NCBI RefSeq assembly: GCF_000987955.1
Contig: NZ_LAZU01000032.1
Span: 85,694 to 149,693, forward strand
Source of the DNA: Paenibacillus sp. DMB20
Lineage (GTDB): Bacteria > Bacillota > Bacilli > Paenibacillales > Paenibacillaceae
Direction: 5' to 3'
Length of the DNA stretch: 64,000 nucleotides
A model generated the notes under the pieces. That model was given only the letters and a program-made list of their open reading frames with translations, ran no database searches and was not told where the DNA came from. Made by a program: the position numbers and the translations under genes. Shown piece by piece: positions 46,445-55,127 of the stretch (position 1 is the stretch's first letter; each line of letters begins with the position of its first letter).

Positions 46445-47503
46445 ATGAATAAAGTCAAAATAGGCCTGATCGGCGCCGGATCCATTTCCGAATCCCATTT
46501 GATTGCCTACAAAGCCAATCCAAAAGTAGAGCTGGTTGCCGTATGCGACCTGAATGAAGAAAGAGCGCGCGACAAAGCGGAGCGTTACAACATACCGAAC
46601 GTCTATACCGATTATAAAGAGCTTCTTGCCAATAAAGACGTTGACGCCGTCAGCGTCTGCACATGGAACAATTCCCACGCGGAGATCAGCATCGCGGCGC
46701 TCCGGGCGGGCAAAAACGTTCTGTCCGAAAAACCGCTGTGCAAAACCGTGGACGAAGCCCTCAAAGTGGAGCAGGCCGTCAAAGAAACCGGCAAGTTCCT
46801 TCAAGTCGGATATGTTCGCCGTCACGCTTCAAACATTGCCGTTCTGAAGAAATTCATCGATGCAGGCGACCTGGGCGACATTTATTTTGCCAAAGCCAGC
46901 CTCATTCGCCGTCTGGGCAATCCGGGCGGATGGTTCGCCGATAAAGAACGTTCCGGCGGCGGTCCGCTGATCGACATCGGGGTCCATGTGATCGACCTTT
47001 GCTGGTACCTGATGGGCAGACCGAAAGTAAAATCCGTCAGCGGCAATACATACAACAAGCTGGGGAACCGTTCGCATATCGAGCACTATGATTTCTACAA
47101 AGCGGCCGACTACGATGCTTCCCTCAATACGGTTGAAGATATGGCGAATGCGCTTATCCGTTTTGAAAACGGTGCTTCGATTATGGTGGATGTCAGCTTC
47201 TCGCTTCATGCCAAGAACGAATCGACCGTGATCAACATTTACGGGGACAAAGGCGGCGCCGAAATCGAGCCCAAGCTTTCCATCGCTACGGAGCGCCACA
47301 ATACGATTATTAATATCGATCCGCAGATCACTTCGCCGGGCTTTGACTTCCAGGGAGCCTTTTACAATGAGACCAGCCATTTTGTCGACTGCTGCCTCGG
47401 GTTGAATGAAACGAACAGCCCTGTAGAGGATGGCGTGGAGATGATCAAAATCCTTAACGCGGTTTACCAATCCGCTGCGGAAGGACGCGAAATTCAATTT
47501 TAA
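46445..47503 (+). CDS. Gfo/Idh/MocA family dehydrogenase
   Basis: A 352-residue NAD(P)-dependent sugar/inositol-type dehydrogenase: LIGAGSISESHLIAYKANPKVELVAVCDLNEERA (Rossmann), VSVCTWNNSHAEISIAALRAGKNVLSEKPLCKT with the EKP lysine, GGGPLIDIGVHVIDLCWYLMG with the Asp/His catalytic pair. First gene of a three-gene operon with two TIM-barrel isomerases, a combination seen in inositol-like and rare-sugar catabolism; the substrate is unknown. Confidence 0.88.
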   Translation: MNKVKIGLIGAGSISESHLIAYKANPKVELVAVCDLNEERARDKAERYNIPNVYTDYKELLANKDVDAVSVCTWNNSHAEISIAALRAGKNVLSEKPLCKTVDEALKVEQAVKETGKFLQVGYVRRHASNIAVLKKFIDAGDLGDIYFAKASLIRRLGNPGGWFADKERSGGGPLIDIGVHVIDLCWYLMGRPKVKSVSGNTYNKLGNRSHIEHYDFYKAADYDASLNTVEDMANALIRFENGASIMVDVSFSLHAKNESTVINIYGDKGGAEIEPKLSIATERHNTIINIDPQITSPGFDFQGAFYNETSHFVDCCLGLNETNSPVEDGVEMIKILNAVYQSAAEGREIQF

Positions 47504-47559
47504 GGCCACCCCGGATCGGGTGATGGACTCATTTTAAAATAAAGGAGGCTAAAACCAAG

Positions 47560-48438
47560 ATGAAATTGAACAACAAAATTGGCGTCATTGTGGACAGCTT
47601 CGGCGTAGGCGTGAAGGAAGGACTTAAAAAAGCAAAGGAAGTCGGTGCGGACGGCGTGCAAATCTATGCCGTATCCGGCGAGATGGATCCCGCGGTGCTC
47701 ACCGGAACCAAGCGCAAAGAACTCCGCAGTTACATCGAGGATTTGGGTCTTGAAATCTCCGCGCTCTGCGGCGATTTGGCCGGACACGGGTTTCAGGATG
47801 CCGAAGCCAACCCGGAGAAAGTGGAAAAATCCAAACGCATTCTCGATCTGGCGGTTGAGCTTGGCAGCAACGTGGTCACCACTCATATCGGCATTGTTCC
47901 GGATAACAAAAACGGGCGCATTTACGACGCGATGCAGCGGGCGTGCGATGAGCTTGGCGTTTACGCCAAAAGCATGAATGCCTATTTCGCGATCGAGACC
48001 GGTCCCGAGCCGGCAGCGCATTTGAAAAGTTTCCTGGATACGCTGAGCACGAACGGCGTCTCGGTCAATTTCGACCCTGCAAACATGGTTATGGTTACCG
48101 GGGATGATCCGGTAGAAGGCGTCAAGCTGTTGAAAGATTACCTGGTGCATACTCATGTCAAAGACGGCAAGCGCCTCCGTCCGGTCGATCCGAGAGACGT
48201 GTACGGCTTTCTTGGTTACGGTGCGATGGACCATGAGAAAATCGCCGAAATGGCATCATCCGGCGCGGCCTTTGAAGAAGTTCCGCTGGGTGAGGGCAAG
48301 GTCGACTTCCCTGCTTACTTCGCGGCACTGCAGGAGATCGGATATAACGGCTACCTGACGATTGAAAGGGAAGTCGGCAGCAATCCGGAGGAAGATATCC
48401 GCAAAGCCGTTTCGTTCATTAAATCTTTCCGGGGATAA
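47560..48438 (+). CDS. Sugar phosphate isomerase/epimerase family protein (first)
   Basis: A 292-residue xylose-isomerase-like TIM barrel. KLNNKIGVIVDSFGVGVKEGLKKAKEVGADGVQIYAV, SALCGDLAGHGF, FAIETGPEPAAHLKSFLDT, VNFDPANMVM and LVHTHVKDGKRL supply the Glu/Asp/His metal ligands of the family, ending GYLTIEREVG. It keeps a complete metal site, so it should be an active 2-keto sugar epimerase or dehydratase. AAAGGAGG precedes the ATG region. Co-transcribed with its neighbours. Confidence 0.86.
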   Translation: MKLNNKIGVIVDSFGVGVKEGLKKAKEVGADGVQIYAVSGEMDPAVLTGTKRKELRSYIEDLGLEISALCGDLAGHGFQDAEANPEKVEKSKRILDLAVELGSNVVTTHIGIVPDNKNGRIYDAMQRACDELGVYAKSMNAYFAIETGPEPAAHLKSFLDTLSTNGVSVNFDPANMVMVTGDDPVEGVKLLKDYLVHTHVKDGKRLRPVDPRDVYGFLGYGAMDHEKIAEMASSGAAFEEVPLGEGKVDFPAYFAALQEIGYNGYLTIEREVGSNPEEDIRKAVSFIKSFRG

Positions 48439-48466
48439 CGTCCCTGACCAGAAGGGAGAAATCAAC

Positions 48467-49327
48467 ATGAAACTGGGAATCAGCTCATACAGCTTGTTTC
48501 AAGCCATGCATGCAGGCCGGATGACCATCCTGGATGCTATCGATTGGGTTGCCGAAATCGGCGGCCGGCATATAGAGATCGTCCCCGGGCTCGGCTTTGA
48601 TTTTAACGCCAACCCTGAACTCGAGAATCAAATTGTCGAAAAAGCGAAGTCCGCAGGCATCGATATTTCCAATTACGCCATCGGAGCCAACTTCGTTACG
48701 GATACGGAAGAACAGTACGAAGCGGAAATCGCCCGTGTCATGAGCGAGGTGGACCGCGTTCACCGGCTGGGCGCAAAGCTGATGCGTCACGACGTGGCTT
48801 CCCGTCCGGATACGTCCATCGCCCGCTTCAACGAGGATTTGGAAAAGGTAGCTGCCGCATGCCGCCGGATCGCCGACCATGCCAAGCAGTACGATATTAC
48901 GACAAGTCTGGAAAACCATGGCTACTATGTTCAGGCCAGCGACCGCGTTCAATCCGTCATTCATGCGGTTGACCGTCCAAATTTCAAAACGACGCTGGAT
49001 GTCGGCAACTTCCTGTGCGTGGATGAAAATCCGGTGACCGCCGTGAAAAAGAACCTGCCGTATGCTTCCATGGTTCATATCAAGGACTTCTATGTCCGCC
49101 CGTCTTACCGCAATCCGGGTGAGGGCTGGTTTACCAGCGCGGGCGGCAATTACCTCCGCGGTGCCATCGCCGGACACGGAGACATCGATTTGTATGAAAT
49201 TTTACGAATCGTGAAACAATCCGGTTATGACGGTTATCTGTCCATCGAATATGAAGGCATGGAAGAATGCACCAAAGGAACGAAAATTGCGTTTGATAAC
49301 GTAAACCGCATTTGGAACGAAGTTTAA
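48467..49327 (+). CDS. Sugar phosphate isomerase/epimerase family protein (second)
   Basis: A 286-residue TIM barrel paralogous to the preceding one. KLGISSYSLFQAMHAGRMTILDAIDWVAEIGGRHIEIVPG, LMRHDVASRP, TTSLENHGYYVQ, KTTLDVGNFLCVDENP, MVHIKDFYVRPS and GHGDIDLYEILRIVKQSGYDGYLSIEYEG are the family strands with Glu, Asp, His and Glu metal ligands. The ATG at 48467 follows AAGGGAG; the longer frame overlaps the preceding gene. Last gene of the operon, followed by a terminator. Confidence 0.86.
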   Translation: MKLGISSYSLFQAMHAGRMTILDAIDWVAEIGGRHIEIVPGLGFDFNANPELENQIVEKAKSAGIDISNYAIGANFVTDTEEQYEAEIARVMSEVDRVHRLGAKLMRHDVASRPDTSIARFNEDLEKVAAACRRIADHAKQYDITTSLENHGYYVQASDRVQSVIHAVDRPNFKTTLDVGNFLCVDENPVTAVKKNLPYASMVHIKDFYVRPSYRNPGEGWFTSAGGNYLRGAIAGHGDIDLYEILRIVKQSGYDGYLSIEYEGMEECTKGTKIAFDNVNRIWNEV

Positions 49328-49345
49328 CTGCTTCATACATCTAAT

Positions 49346-49397
49346 AGGGGCTGTCCCAAAGTAGTTTTTTTCTACTGCGGGAACGCTCCTTTTTTTT
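49346..49397 (+). terminator. Terminator of dehydrogenase/epimerase operon
   Basis: AGGGGCTGTCCC (49346-49357) pairs with GGGAACGCTCCT (49379-49390) with a wobble and mismatches; an inner AGTAG/CTACT stem and a T7 tail follow. Confidence 0.65.
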
Positions 49398-49472
49398 CGT
49401 CCTCCCGGGTCAAGCTTTTGGAACGCCCCCTCTTTTTAGTGCGTAATGAAAGGAATTTCCCCGAAGCAGCCA

Positions 49473-49519
49473 TTGACAGTAAAATATTCCCTGATTATAA
49501 TTTGAGTAATCACTCAAAT
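49473..49519 (+). promoter_or_regulatory. Consensus promoter and TetR operator of the tetR gene
   Basis: TTGACA (49473-49478), 17-base spacer, TATAAT (49496-49501): a perfect sigma-A promoter. Overlapping its -10 is the inverted repeat TTGAGTAATCACTCAA (49502-49517). A near-identical copy lies before the HXXEE gene (50229-50244). Confidence 0.8.
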
Positions 49520-49536
49520 GAAAAGGACGAATAGCC

Positions 49537-50158
49537 TTGGCCCGAAAAGACAACAAAACTTCCAAAAAAAGAACGCATACTTGAAGCGGCACTGAAACTT
49601 TTTTCGCTGAAAGGCTTTCATGCCACGACGACCAAAGAAATAGCCGCCGAGTCCGGCGTAGCGGAAGGGCTCATTTTTTACTACTTCGGGGATAAGCGGA
49701 CGCTCCTTCTGCATCTCATTCAAAACTTCTCCTTCGCCGTTGCGATTCAAAACGATATCGAACACTTGACGTTGCAATCTTTGGAAGAAAGACTTGTTCG
49801 GTATGGCCTAAAATATCACCGGTTTCTGAAACAAAATGCCGATTACATCAAACTCGTCTGGTCCCCGGAAATGATTCAGGATGAGGCCGTCTCCACGGAA
49901 GTGTTTCAATTCATCGGAAAAATCGGCTCCCTCGGCAGCACCTTGCTGAAACGAGATGCGGGCAATACGAATACGGAGCCGCTTGACGAAAGCATATCCC
50001 AAGTCGCCGTGATGACGCTCACCTCCTCCATCCTCGTCTACTTTATGATCCATTCGCGGTTTGGGGAACATGCTTTGGGGCTGGATGAAGAATCCTATAT
50101 TCGCCAGCTTGTCCGGCTGCTGCTGCATGGATTAAATGGAGTTTCCTTGGAAAATTAA
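49537..50158 (+). CDS. TetR family transcriptional regulator (frameshift at A7 run)
   Basis: About 206 residues after joining. HTH: RILEAALKLFSLKGFHATTTKEIAAESGVAEGLIFYYFGDKRTLLLHLI, a classical TetR N-terminus. The C-terminal ligand-binding half is all-helical (VRYGLKYHRFLKQNADYIKLVWSPEM ...). One extra A in 49564-49570 breaks the frame near codon 10. The start is probably TTG 49537, preceded by AAAAGGA. It likely represses itself and the next gene through the shared operator. Confidence 0.85.
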
Positions 50159-50167
50159 ATTAGATTA

Positions 50168-50218
50168 AGGCTGGACGCAGCCCGTTGGAAAGACCTTTGA
50201 CTGCGCCAGCTTTTTTTT
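50168..50218 (+). terminator. Terminator of tetR
   Basis: GCTGGACGCAG (50170-50180) pairs with CTGCGCCAGC (50201-50210), followed by T8. Confidence 0.85.
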
Positions 50219-50228
50219 CACCTCTATT

Positions 50229-50244
50229 TTGAGTGATTGCTCAA
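50229..50244 (+). promoter_or_regulatory. TetR operator of HXXEE gene
   Basis: TTGAGTGATTGCTCAA agrees at 15 of 16 positions with the reverse complement of the tetR operator at 49502-49517. Confidence 0.75.
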
Positions 50245-50269
50245 TTGTTATTTCGAAGGAGTGATACGT

Positions 50270-50824
50270 TTGCCATCCTTTTTACAAGAGGGCGTCCCCC
50301 TTGAAGCCCTGATCTGGCTGCTGCCCATCGCATTTTTTATCCATGACGGCGAAGAAATAGCCACGGTGGAGAGGTGGGTTCGAAAGCATAAGGACCATCC
50401 TCGCATCGCCTCCGTGCGTCCCCTGCTGAACCTGAACAAAAACATGACCGTCCAGTTCGCGGTTGCCGTTCTCCTGCTGGGCTCCATCATTAGCTGCGTC
50501 ACCTATTTTGCCGCCGGCAACTACCGGGTCAACGGGACGATGAACACGCTGTACTGCGGACTTCTTGCCGTATTTTTGCTGGATGGCATCAAGCATGTCG
50601 GCTTGTACTTTATGCTCAAAACGTATACTCCCGGCGTCATAACCGCCGCATTCGTGGAGATCCCCTTTGCAGGTTATGCGTTATACCGTTTTTTCGATCA
50701 CGGAATGATCCATGGCAGTACCATCGCGATCGGATTAGTGATTGCCCTTCCCCTTACCCTGTTGGCAGTGTGGGCCAGTCTGACGTTGGGAAGAATGCTT
50801 GCGCCCTCCCGGGGGGAACGATAA
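50270..50824 (+). CDS. HXXEE domain membrane protein
   Basis: About 184 residues with five to six membrane helices. The name-giving motif is in the first helix region: LLPIAFFIHDGEEIATVERWVRKH (H-x-x-E-E). Later helices include AVFLLDGIKHVGLYFMLKTYTPGV, with a second HV. The family has no assigned function; conserved His/Glu in the membrane hints at metal or proton handling. TTG 50270 follows AAGGAG at 8 bases. The matching operators suggest repression by the adjacent TetR protein. Confidence 0.8.
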   Translation: MPSFLQEGVPLEALIWLLPIAFFIHDGEEIATVERWVRKHKDHPRIASVRPLLNLNKNMTVQFAVAVLLLGSIISCVTYFAAGNYRVNGTMNTLYCGLLAVFLLDGIKHVGLYFMLKTYTPGVITAAFVEIPFAGYALYRFFDHGMIHGSTIAIGLVIALPLTLLAVWASLTLGRMLAPSRGER

Positions 50825-50910
50825 AAAACGGATTTGTCGTCCTTCTTATGGACGATAATGCTTCTGCGAGAATTTCAGCCAAGTATAGAAGAAAACTTAT
50901 ATTTACAAAA

Positions 50911-50948
50911 AAAACGGCATCGTCCTTTGTATAAGACGATGCCGTTTT
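50911..50948. terminator. Bidirectional terminator
   Basis: Perfect stem AAAACGGCATCGTC / GACGATGCCGTTTT with A/T runs on both sides, between convergent genes. Confidence 0.88.
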
Positions 50949-50996
50949 CGGCAGGAAATTTATCCATTCGGGATTATCTTGATTGACACGATTACA

Positions 50997-51637
50997 TTAC
51001 TTCGATGATCCCATCGAAAGAACGGCCAGCTTTTTCTCCTTATCCACCGTAATTTTGACCTCGATCCCCAATTTATCCTTGAACAGCCGGGTGATGTTCA
51101 GATAAGGATCGATAACCGCGCCGCCCCTGTTCCGAGTCATGCCTGCGGTTATGATCGATTTGACGTAGTCCTTGTCCGCTTTCTTTTCCGGATTATAGCG
51201 GTAAACCGGTTCCTTCAACTCATTATAAAAAACATACATTTCCTCATAGTCGTTGGCATTCGCGTATTCCTTCTCGCTGTTCACGAACTCGAATTCTTGC
51301 ATTTCATACCGGACGGTACCTGCCAAAAAAGGATTGTCCGTTGAAGGATCGATTTCATACCGGCCGTATGCCAGTTGAAAAAGTTCCTGGAGTCCGCCGC
51401 GCTCGATCCGGTAGTAAAAATTTTTTGTCTTCCCCCTTCTTGTCCACAGCCGCAAAACTCCCCATGAGAGGCAAAGCATCATATAATTTGCCGTTTGACT
51501 CGATCGCGAGTTTGTATTTAGTGAGCACTACTTCTTTTTGGAAAACGCCGTATGAACGGGCAATAAAAAAAAGCCGGGATTAGAAGCATAATGATTATAA
51601 TGGCTGCAATCAACTTGAAAACCGGGTTTCTCTTCAT
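50997..51637 (-). CDS. Hypothetical membrane-anchored protein (two frameshifts)
   Basis: About 212 residues when three segments are joined. An N-terminal signal-anchor (NPVFKLIAAIIIIMLLIPAFFIARSYG) leads into an extracellular domain of unknown family: EVVLTKYKLAIESNGKLYDALPLMGSF, RYEIDPSTDNPFLAGTVRYEMQEFEFV, IDPYLNITRLFKDKLGIEVKITVDKEKKLAVL. Extra bases sit in the runs at 51565-51572 and around 51416-51426. ATG 51637 has GGAGAG. It is 47 bases downstream of the propeller-like gene, so the two are probably co-transcribed. No function can be assigned. Confidence 0.6.
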
Positions 51638-51684
51638 GTTTACTCTCCTCTGTCATCGCTTGAAGCACTCTATCCGGTTACCCG

Positions 51685-52996
51685 TTACCACCGAAGAGGC
51701 TCGTCCTCGCTCTTCCAAACGATAATACGCTCCCGCTCGCGGATCGTGCCTGTTCCTATGCTGTATTCATCCATCGCCCCCGACCGGAGGTCGAGCAAAT
51801 GGAGCATTCCGCCGTAAGTCCCGACGGCTAGCAAGCCCTCATCGTCGGATACGGCCATCCCGGATATCGTGCTGCCCACGAAATGGCGCCATAGCTCCGT
51901 TCCTTCGCCATCCATCATCCACAGATAACCATAGGCATCCCCCAGCACCACGCCGCCCGTGAGGGCCGCCGCAGCATAAACCCTCGCTCCGTCCTGCCCA
52001 AGCGGCCATTCTTCCCGATCGGCTGATCCATCAGCCAACACTTCGTCGATCATAGCTCTGATCGTGGATCCGTTATAAAAATGGCAGGAATTAAACCATG
52101 CCTGCCGCCCGTCCCGGGTAAACAGGCTGAAATGCGGATAACTTGATTCCGGATAAACGCTGTAGACCTCACCGGAGTTCCGGTCAAACAGCAGATGATT
52201 GCTGGATTGGCTGCCATAAGCCAGCCACCGCTCGTCGGGCGATACGCTTCCGTGCGCCATATCAATGGAGCTATCGTCCATTTCGTATTCCTCAAGGTCA
52301 CTGACGTTTGGATGAAACAGTTCCGCCCGATCCTTGCCGATCAGGTAAATGCCCATGCTGCTAACCAGCATCAAACCGCTCCCATCGGAAAAAGGGATAA
52401 CTTCCTCCACGCACTTCTCCGGCTGCTCGCAATCCGCGAGGGTGTTCAGGTTCGGCATTTGTTCCTTCAGCTTCCGCTTGATCTCGGTCCATGGAAAGAC
52501 GGCGAGCACCTCGCCCTGCAGCTGTCCGTCCGGATTACGGACCAACCGGATGTCTGCCTGCCCGACCAATGCATAAACGGAGCCTGCGGCGGAGCGTCCA
52601 ATTAACGTCAACTCCGGGATTTTGACAATCCCCTGCCGTCCTGCAATATAAACGATACCCTCTTCCCAGGCGGTTCCCGCCCGGAAAATGAGCGAATCTC
52701 CAATAAATGAAATGGACTTGATCGCCTGAGTATCCTCCCTGAAGCTTTCAACCAACGGCCATGTCGCTGCCGGAAGCTCTTGCCGAAGCCTGTTCACCTC
52801 TCCCGCCCGGTTGGCTGCCCGGATCATGTTCCACGCTTCTGGCGCCAGTTCGCGACGGGAATCATCCTCCGGTTCCTTCAGTTCTTTTTTTCCAGCCGCA
52901 TTCCATACCGGTCCGGACATAATCGTTGATCTCCCGGGCATATCGTCTTCCTTCCGAACGCCAAGCCGAAGCTGTTTCTCTGTTTAACCAATCCAT
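51685..52996 (-). CDS. WD40/PQQ-like beta-propeller protein (frameshift at T7 run)
   Basis: About 436 residues after joining. The start MDWLNRETASAWRSEGRRY (ATG 52996, AGGAGG upstream) continues in another frame; one extra base in 52885-52891 separates it from KKELKEPEDDSRRELAPEAWNM. The body has repeated beta-blades: SGLMLVSSMGIYLIGKDRAELFHP, SVSPDERWLAYGSQSSNHLLFDRNSGEVYSV, GVVLGDAYGYLWMMDGEGTELWRHFVGSTISGMAVSDDEGLLAVGTYGGMLHLLDLRSG. No signal peptide, so a cytosolic scaffold or sensor is likely; the partner is unknown. Confidence 0.7.
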
Positions 52997-53090
52997 ATTT
53001 GCTCCTCCTGCAACTTATGTCTATATACTCCTGCAGCTGTGAATGCCAAGCGATTGATTGATCCGCATCTGTCGACCGAAAGGCGAAGCA

Positions 53091-53606
53091 TCAAACGATC
53101 CTTCGAACGGAGCGTGATAACTTCTCCCCTGTCATATAACAACCTTCGAGCCGAAGCCAGCAATTCGCCTCATCATAACCAGCCGCCAAACCGTCAACCC
53201 GGTAACCGGGATAACGAAACTCCGGCTTCGATACGGAGGCGATTTCCTCAAAAGCCGCGATGGCGTAAACGTCCTTCTCGATCCGGATGATCACCCCTTG
53301 CGGGTAAAACATCGCAATTTCCCCCGTTACGCGAACTCCCGGGACGTACTTTGCTTTGATGGACTCCCATCTCTCCCTATACGACTCCATGGCGGAGAAC
53401 CATATCCGGTCAAATTCTTCTTTCGTAATTTCCGTGTCCCCTTCGAATAGTTCCACTTCCGTTTCGCATAACTGAAAATCGGGAAAAGCGGATACCACAC
53501 ATCTTTCGTCCGCAACGGTAATTTGACGATGGGCCGCACGGTTTTGATCCACCTCAAAGTAGTATAATTCATTGTCTTCAAGGCCTTTCGCCTTGATGTA
53601 AATCAT
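53091..53606 (-). CDS. Hypothetical cytosolic protein, 171 residues
   Basis: Not recognised. The sequence mixes beta strands (VRVTGEIAMFYPQGVIIRIEKDVYAIAAFEEIA) resembling an S1/OB-type or small beta-barrel fold, an acidic first half (FEGDTEITKEEFDRIWFSAMESYRERWESIKAKY), and a Trp/Cys-containing tail. The middle part (YVPGVRVTGEI) could bind nucleic acid; this is weak. ATG 53606 follows AAAGGAGGG. A strong minus-strand terminator lies ~90 bases upstream of the start. Confidence 0.6.
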   Translation of the reverse strand: MIYIKAKGLEDNELYYFEVDQNRAAHRQITVADERCVVSAFPDFQLCETEVELFEGDTEITKEEFDRIWFSAMESYRERWESIKAKYVPGVRVTGEIAMFYPQGVIIRIEKDVYAIAAFEEIASVSKPEFRYPGYRVDGLAAGYDEANCWLRLEGCYMTGEKLSRSVRRIV

Positions 53607-54090
53607 CCGTAACCCTCCTTTGGCGGCAAAGAGATCTCTTATAAAAGTATAGTAAAGGTAGGTTACGGAACACAACAGGTCTGATGGTATACAAAAAAAA
53701 CGGGCTTAATGCCCGTTTTAGGAGGCTGTTTCATGCTCTTTTATGAAAATTTCACGAAAAATACCACAAACCGCATTAATTCAGTTTCATATTCCTTCAT
53801 TTTTGAATATACAAATTTTTAGTTCCTTATGTCTAACTTTGGCATTTTCGGATTGGAATAAAGGTCGTATGTTTTTAGTTCCTTTTGTTTATTTTGCATG
53901 AGCTCCAGAGGAATTCCGCGGACGGTGTTGAATTTTGCAAATCGTTGGCACAAAAAGCAAAGCTTGATCGACGCAAGAAAAGCACACACGTTTCACTCCG
54001 GGGAATGTGTTTGCTCTCTTCTAATCCCTGTCGGATGTCAACCTCTTATGATATGCTAGTTTCAAACCGGAGTGAGATGGAGGAGATTAG
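53607..54090. other. Leader copy and 3' scar of a deleted LPXTG gene
   Basis: 53815-53950 repeats the leader found at 54890-55026. 53951-54018 is like the 3' end and terminator of the surface gene (58044-58108), including a remnant of the final codons (AAAAGCAAAGCTT) and the hairpin ACACACGTTTC...GGGAATGTGT. Also present: a hairpin AAAACGGGC/GCCCGTTTT (53697-53719). No intact gene. Confidence 0.7.
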
Positions 54091-54732
54091 ATGCGAAGAA
54101 AACTGGGCATTTTCCTGACCATAGCAGGGGCAGCCGTTTTGATTTTCGCCATTATGCAGTATGCCGAGCATCAGATGAACATAAAAAAAGCTTTGGCAGA
54201 AGCAGACGCTTTGATTCGCCAATCTGATAGAGAGGGCACCGCCGACAAAGTATCTGCCTCTCAACGAGGGAAGGCCTCCTCCCTTTCCGACCGTCTTGCC
54301 GACCGAAAAGCATTTAAACCGAAGCCGAACGATATCATCGGTATGCTGCAAATCCCGAAACTGAAGGCTGAACTTCCGATTATTGAGGGTACGGACGAAG
54401 AAATGCTCAAAAAAGGAGTCGGTCATTACAGTACCACGGCGTTTCCTATGGACAACGAGCAGATTCTGCTGTCCGGGCACCGGGAAACCGTTTTTCGCAA
54501 TTTCGACAAGCTGGCTTTAGGGGATCGTTTTGTCGTCAAGCTGCCGTACGGTACCTTCGAATACGAAATCAAGAGCACGGATATCGTGGATAAAAACGAC
54601 ACGTCGGTCATTCGCTCCATGGGAACCGAGGCGCTGGTCGTTTCGACCTGCTATCCCTTCAGATATGTAGGAGACGCTCCTGAACGTTATATCCTATACG
54701 CATATCCGGTAGAGGACAATAAAAACTTCTAA
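54091..54732 (+). CDS. srtD: Class D sortase
   Basis: A 213-residue type II membrane protein: helix GIFLTIAGAAVLIFAIMQ near residues 6-23, an ~50-residue linker, then the sortase beta-barrel. Catalytic residues are all present: His130 (LLSGHRE), Cys187 (LVVSTCYPF), Arg199 (APERYI). Length and motif context fit class D. It joins proteins bearing LPxT-like signals to peptidoglycan; the next gene carries LPDTS and is the likely substrate. ATG follows GGAGG. Confidence 0.88.
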   Translation: MRRKLGIFLTIAGAAVLIFAIMQYAEHQMNIKKALAEADALIRQSDREGTADKVSASQRGKASSLSDRLADRKAFKPKPNDIIGMLQIPKLKAELPIIEGTDEEMLKKGVGHYSTTAFPMDNEQILLSGHRETVFRNFDKLALGDRFVVKLPYGTFEYEIKSTDIVDKNDTSVIRSMGTEALVVSTCYPFRYVGDAPERYILYAYPVEDNKNF

Positions 54733-54736
54733 GACG

Positions 54737-54776
54737 AGAAAGGCAGCCCGCTTGAATAAGGCGGGCTGCCTTTCGT
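54737..54776 (+). terminator. Terminator of sortase gene
   Basis: GAAAGGCAGCCCGC pairs perfectly with GCGGGCTGCCTTTC. Confidence 0.88.
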
Positions 54777-54889
54777 CTTTCTCCCCTCCCTCTTCTCCCC
54801 CGTTCCTTGCCATGAGTAGATACGGTACTTGGGAATGCAAATAGACTATGAATTTATTGAAGCGCCGGCTCGATATAATTCAAATTTTA

Positions 54890-55026
54890 AATTTTTAGTT
54901 CCTTATATCTACCTTGTGTTATATGAAGTTTAGAATAAAGGTCATATGTTTTTAGTTCCTTTTCATTATTTTGAATGGGCTTCAAAGGAAATCTGCAAAC
55001 CATGTTGAATTTTGCAAAACATTGGC
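54890..55026 (+). repeat. Duplicated leader upstream of surface protein
   Basis: A ~137-base block nearly matching 53815-53950. Each copy contains TTTTTAGTTCCTT twice, 56-57 bases apart, then AATAAAGGTC and GTTGAATTTTGCAAA. It may be the promoter/5' UTR common to surface genes served by this sortase. It makes up most of the 54777-55127 gap. Confidence 0.75.
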
Positions 55027-55127
55027 AAATAAAGGAGGGGTGGTTGAAGCGATACGAGGCCGAGCAACAGCAAGAGATTTTTCGGACCCGAAACAGGGTA
55101 CGCATTTTGGCAAACGGGAGGACGGAA

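Noticed and set aside
53885..54118. 77-codon frame before the sortase
   Set aside because: It crosses the deletion junction between leader and terminator remnants and overlaps the sortase start; the peptide has no protein-like pattern.
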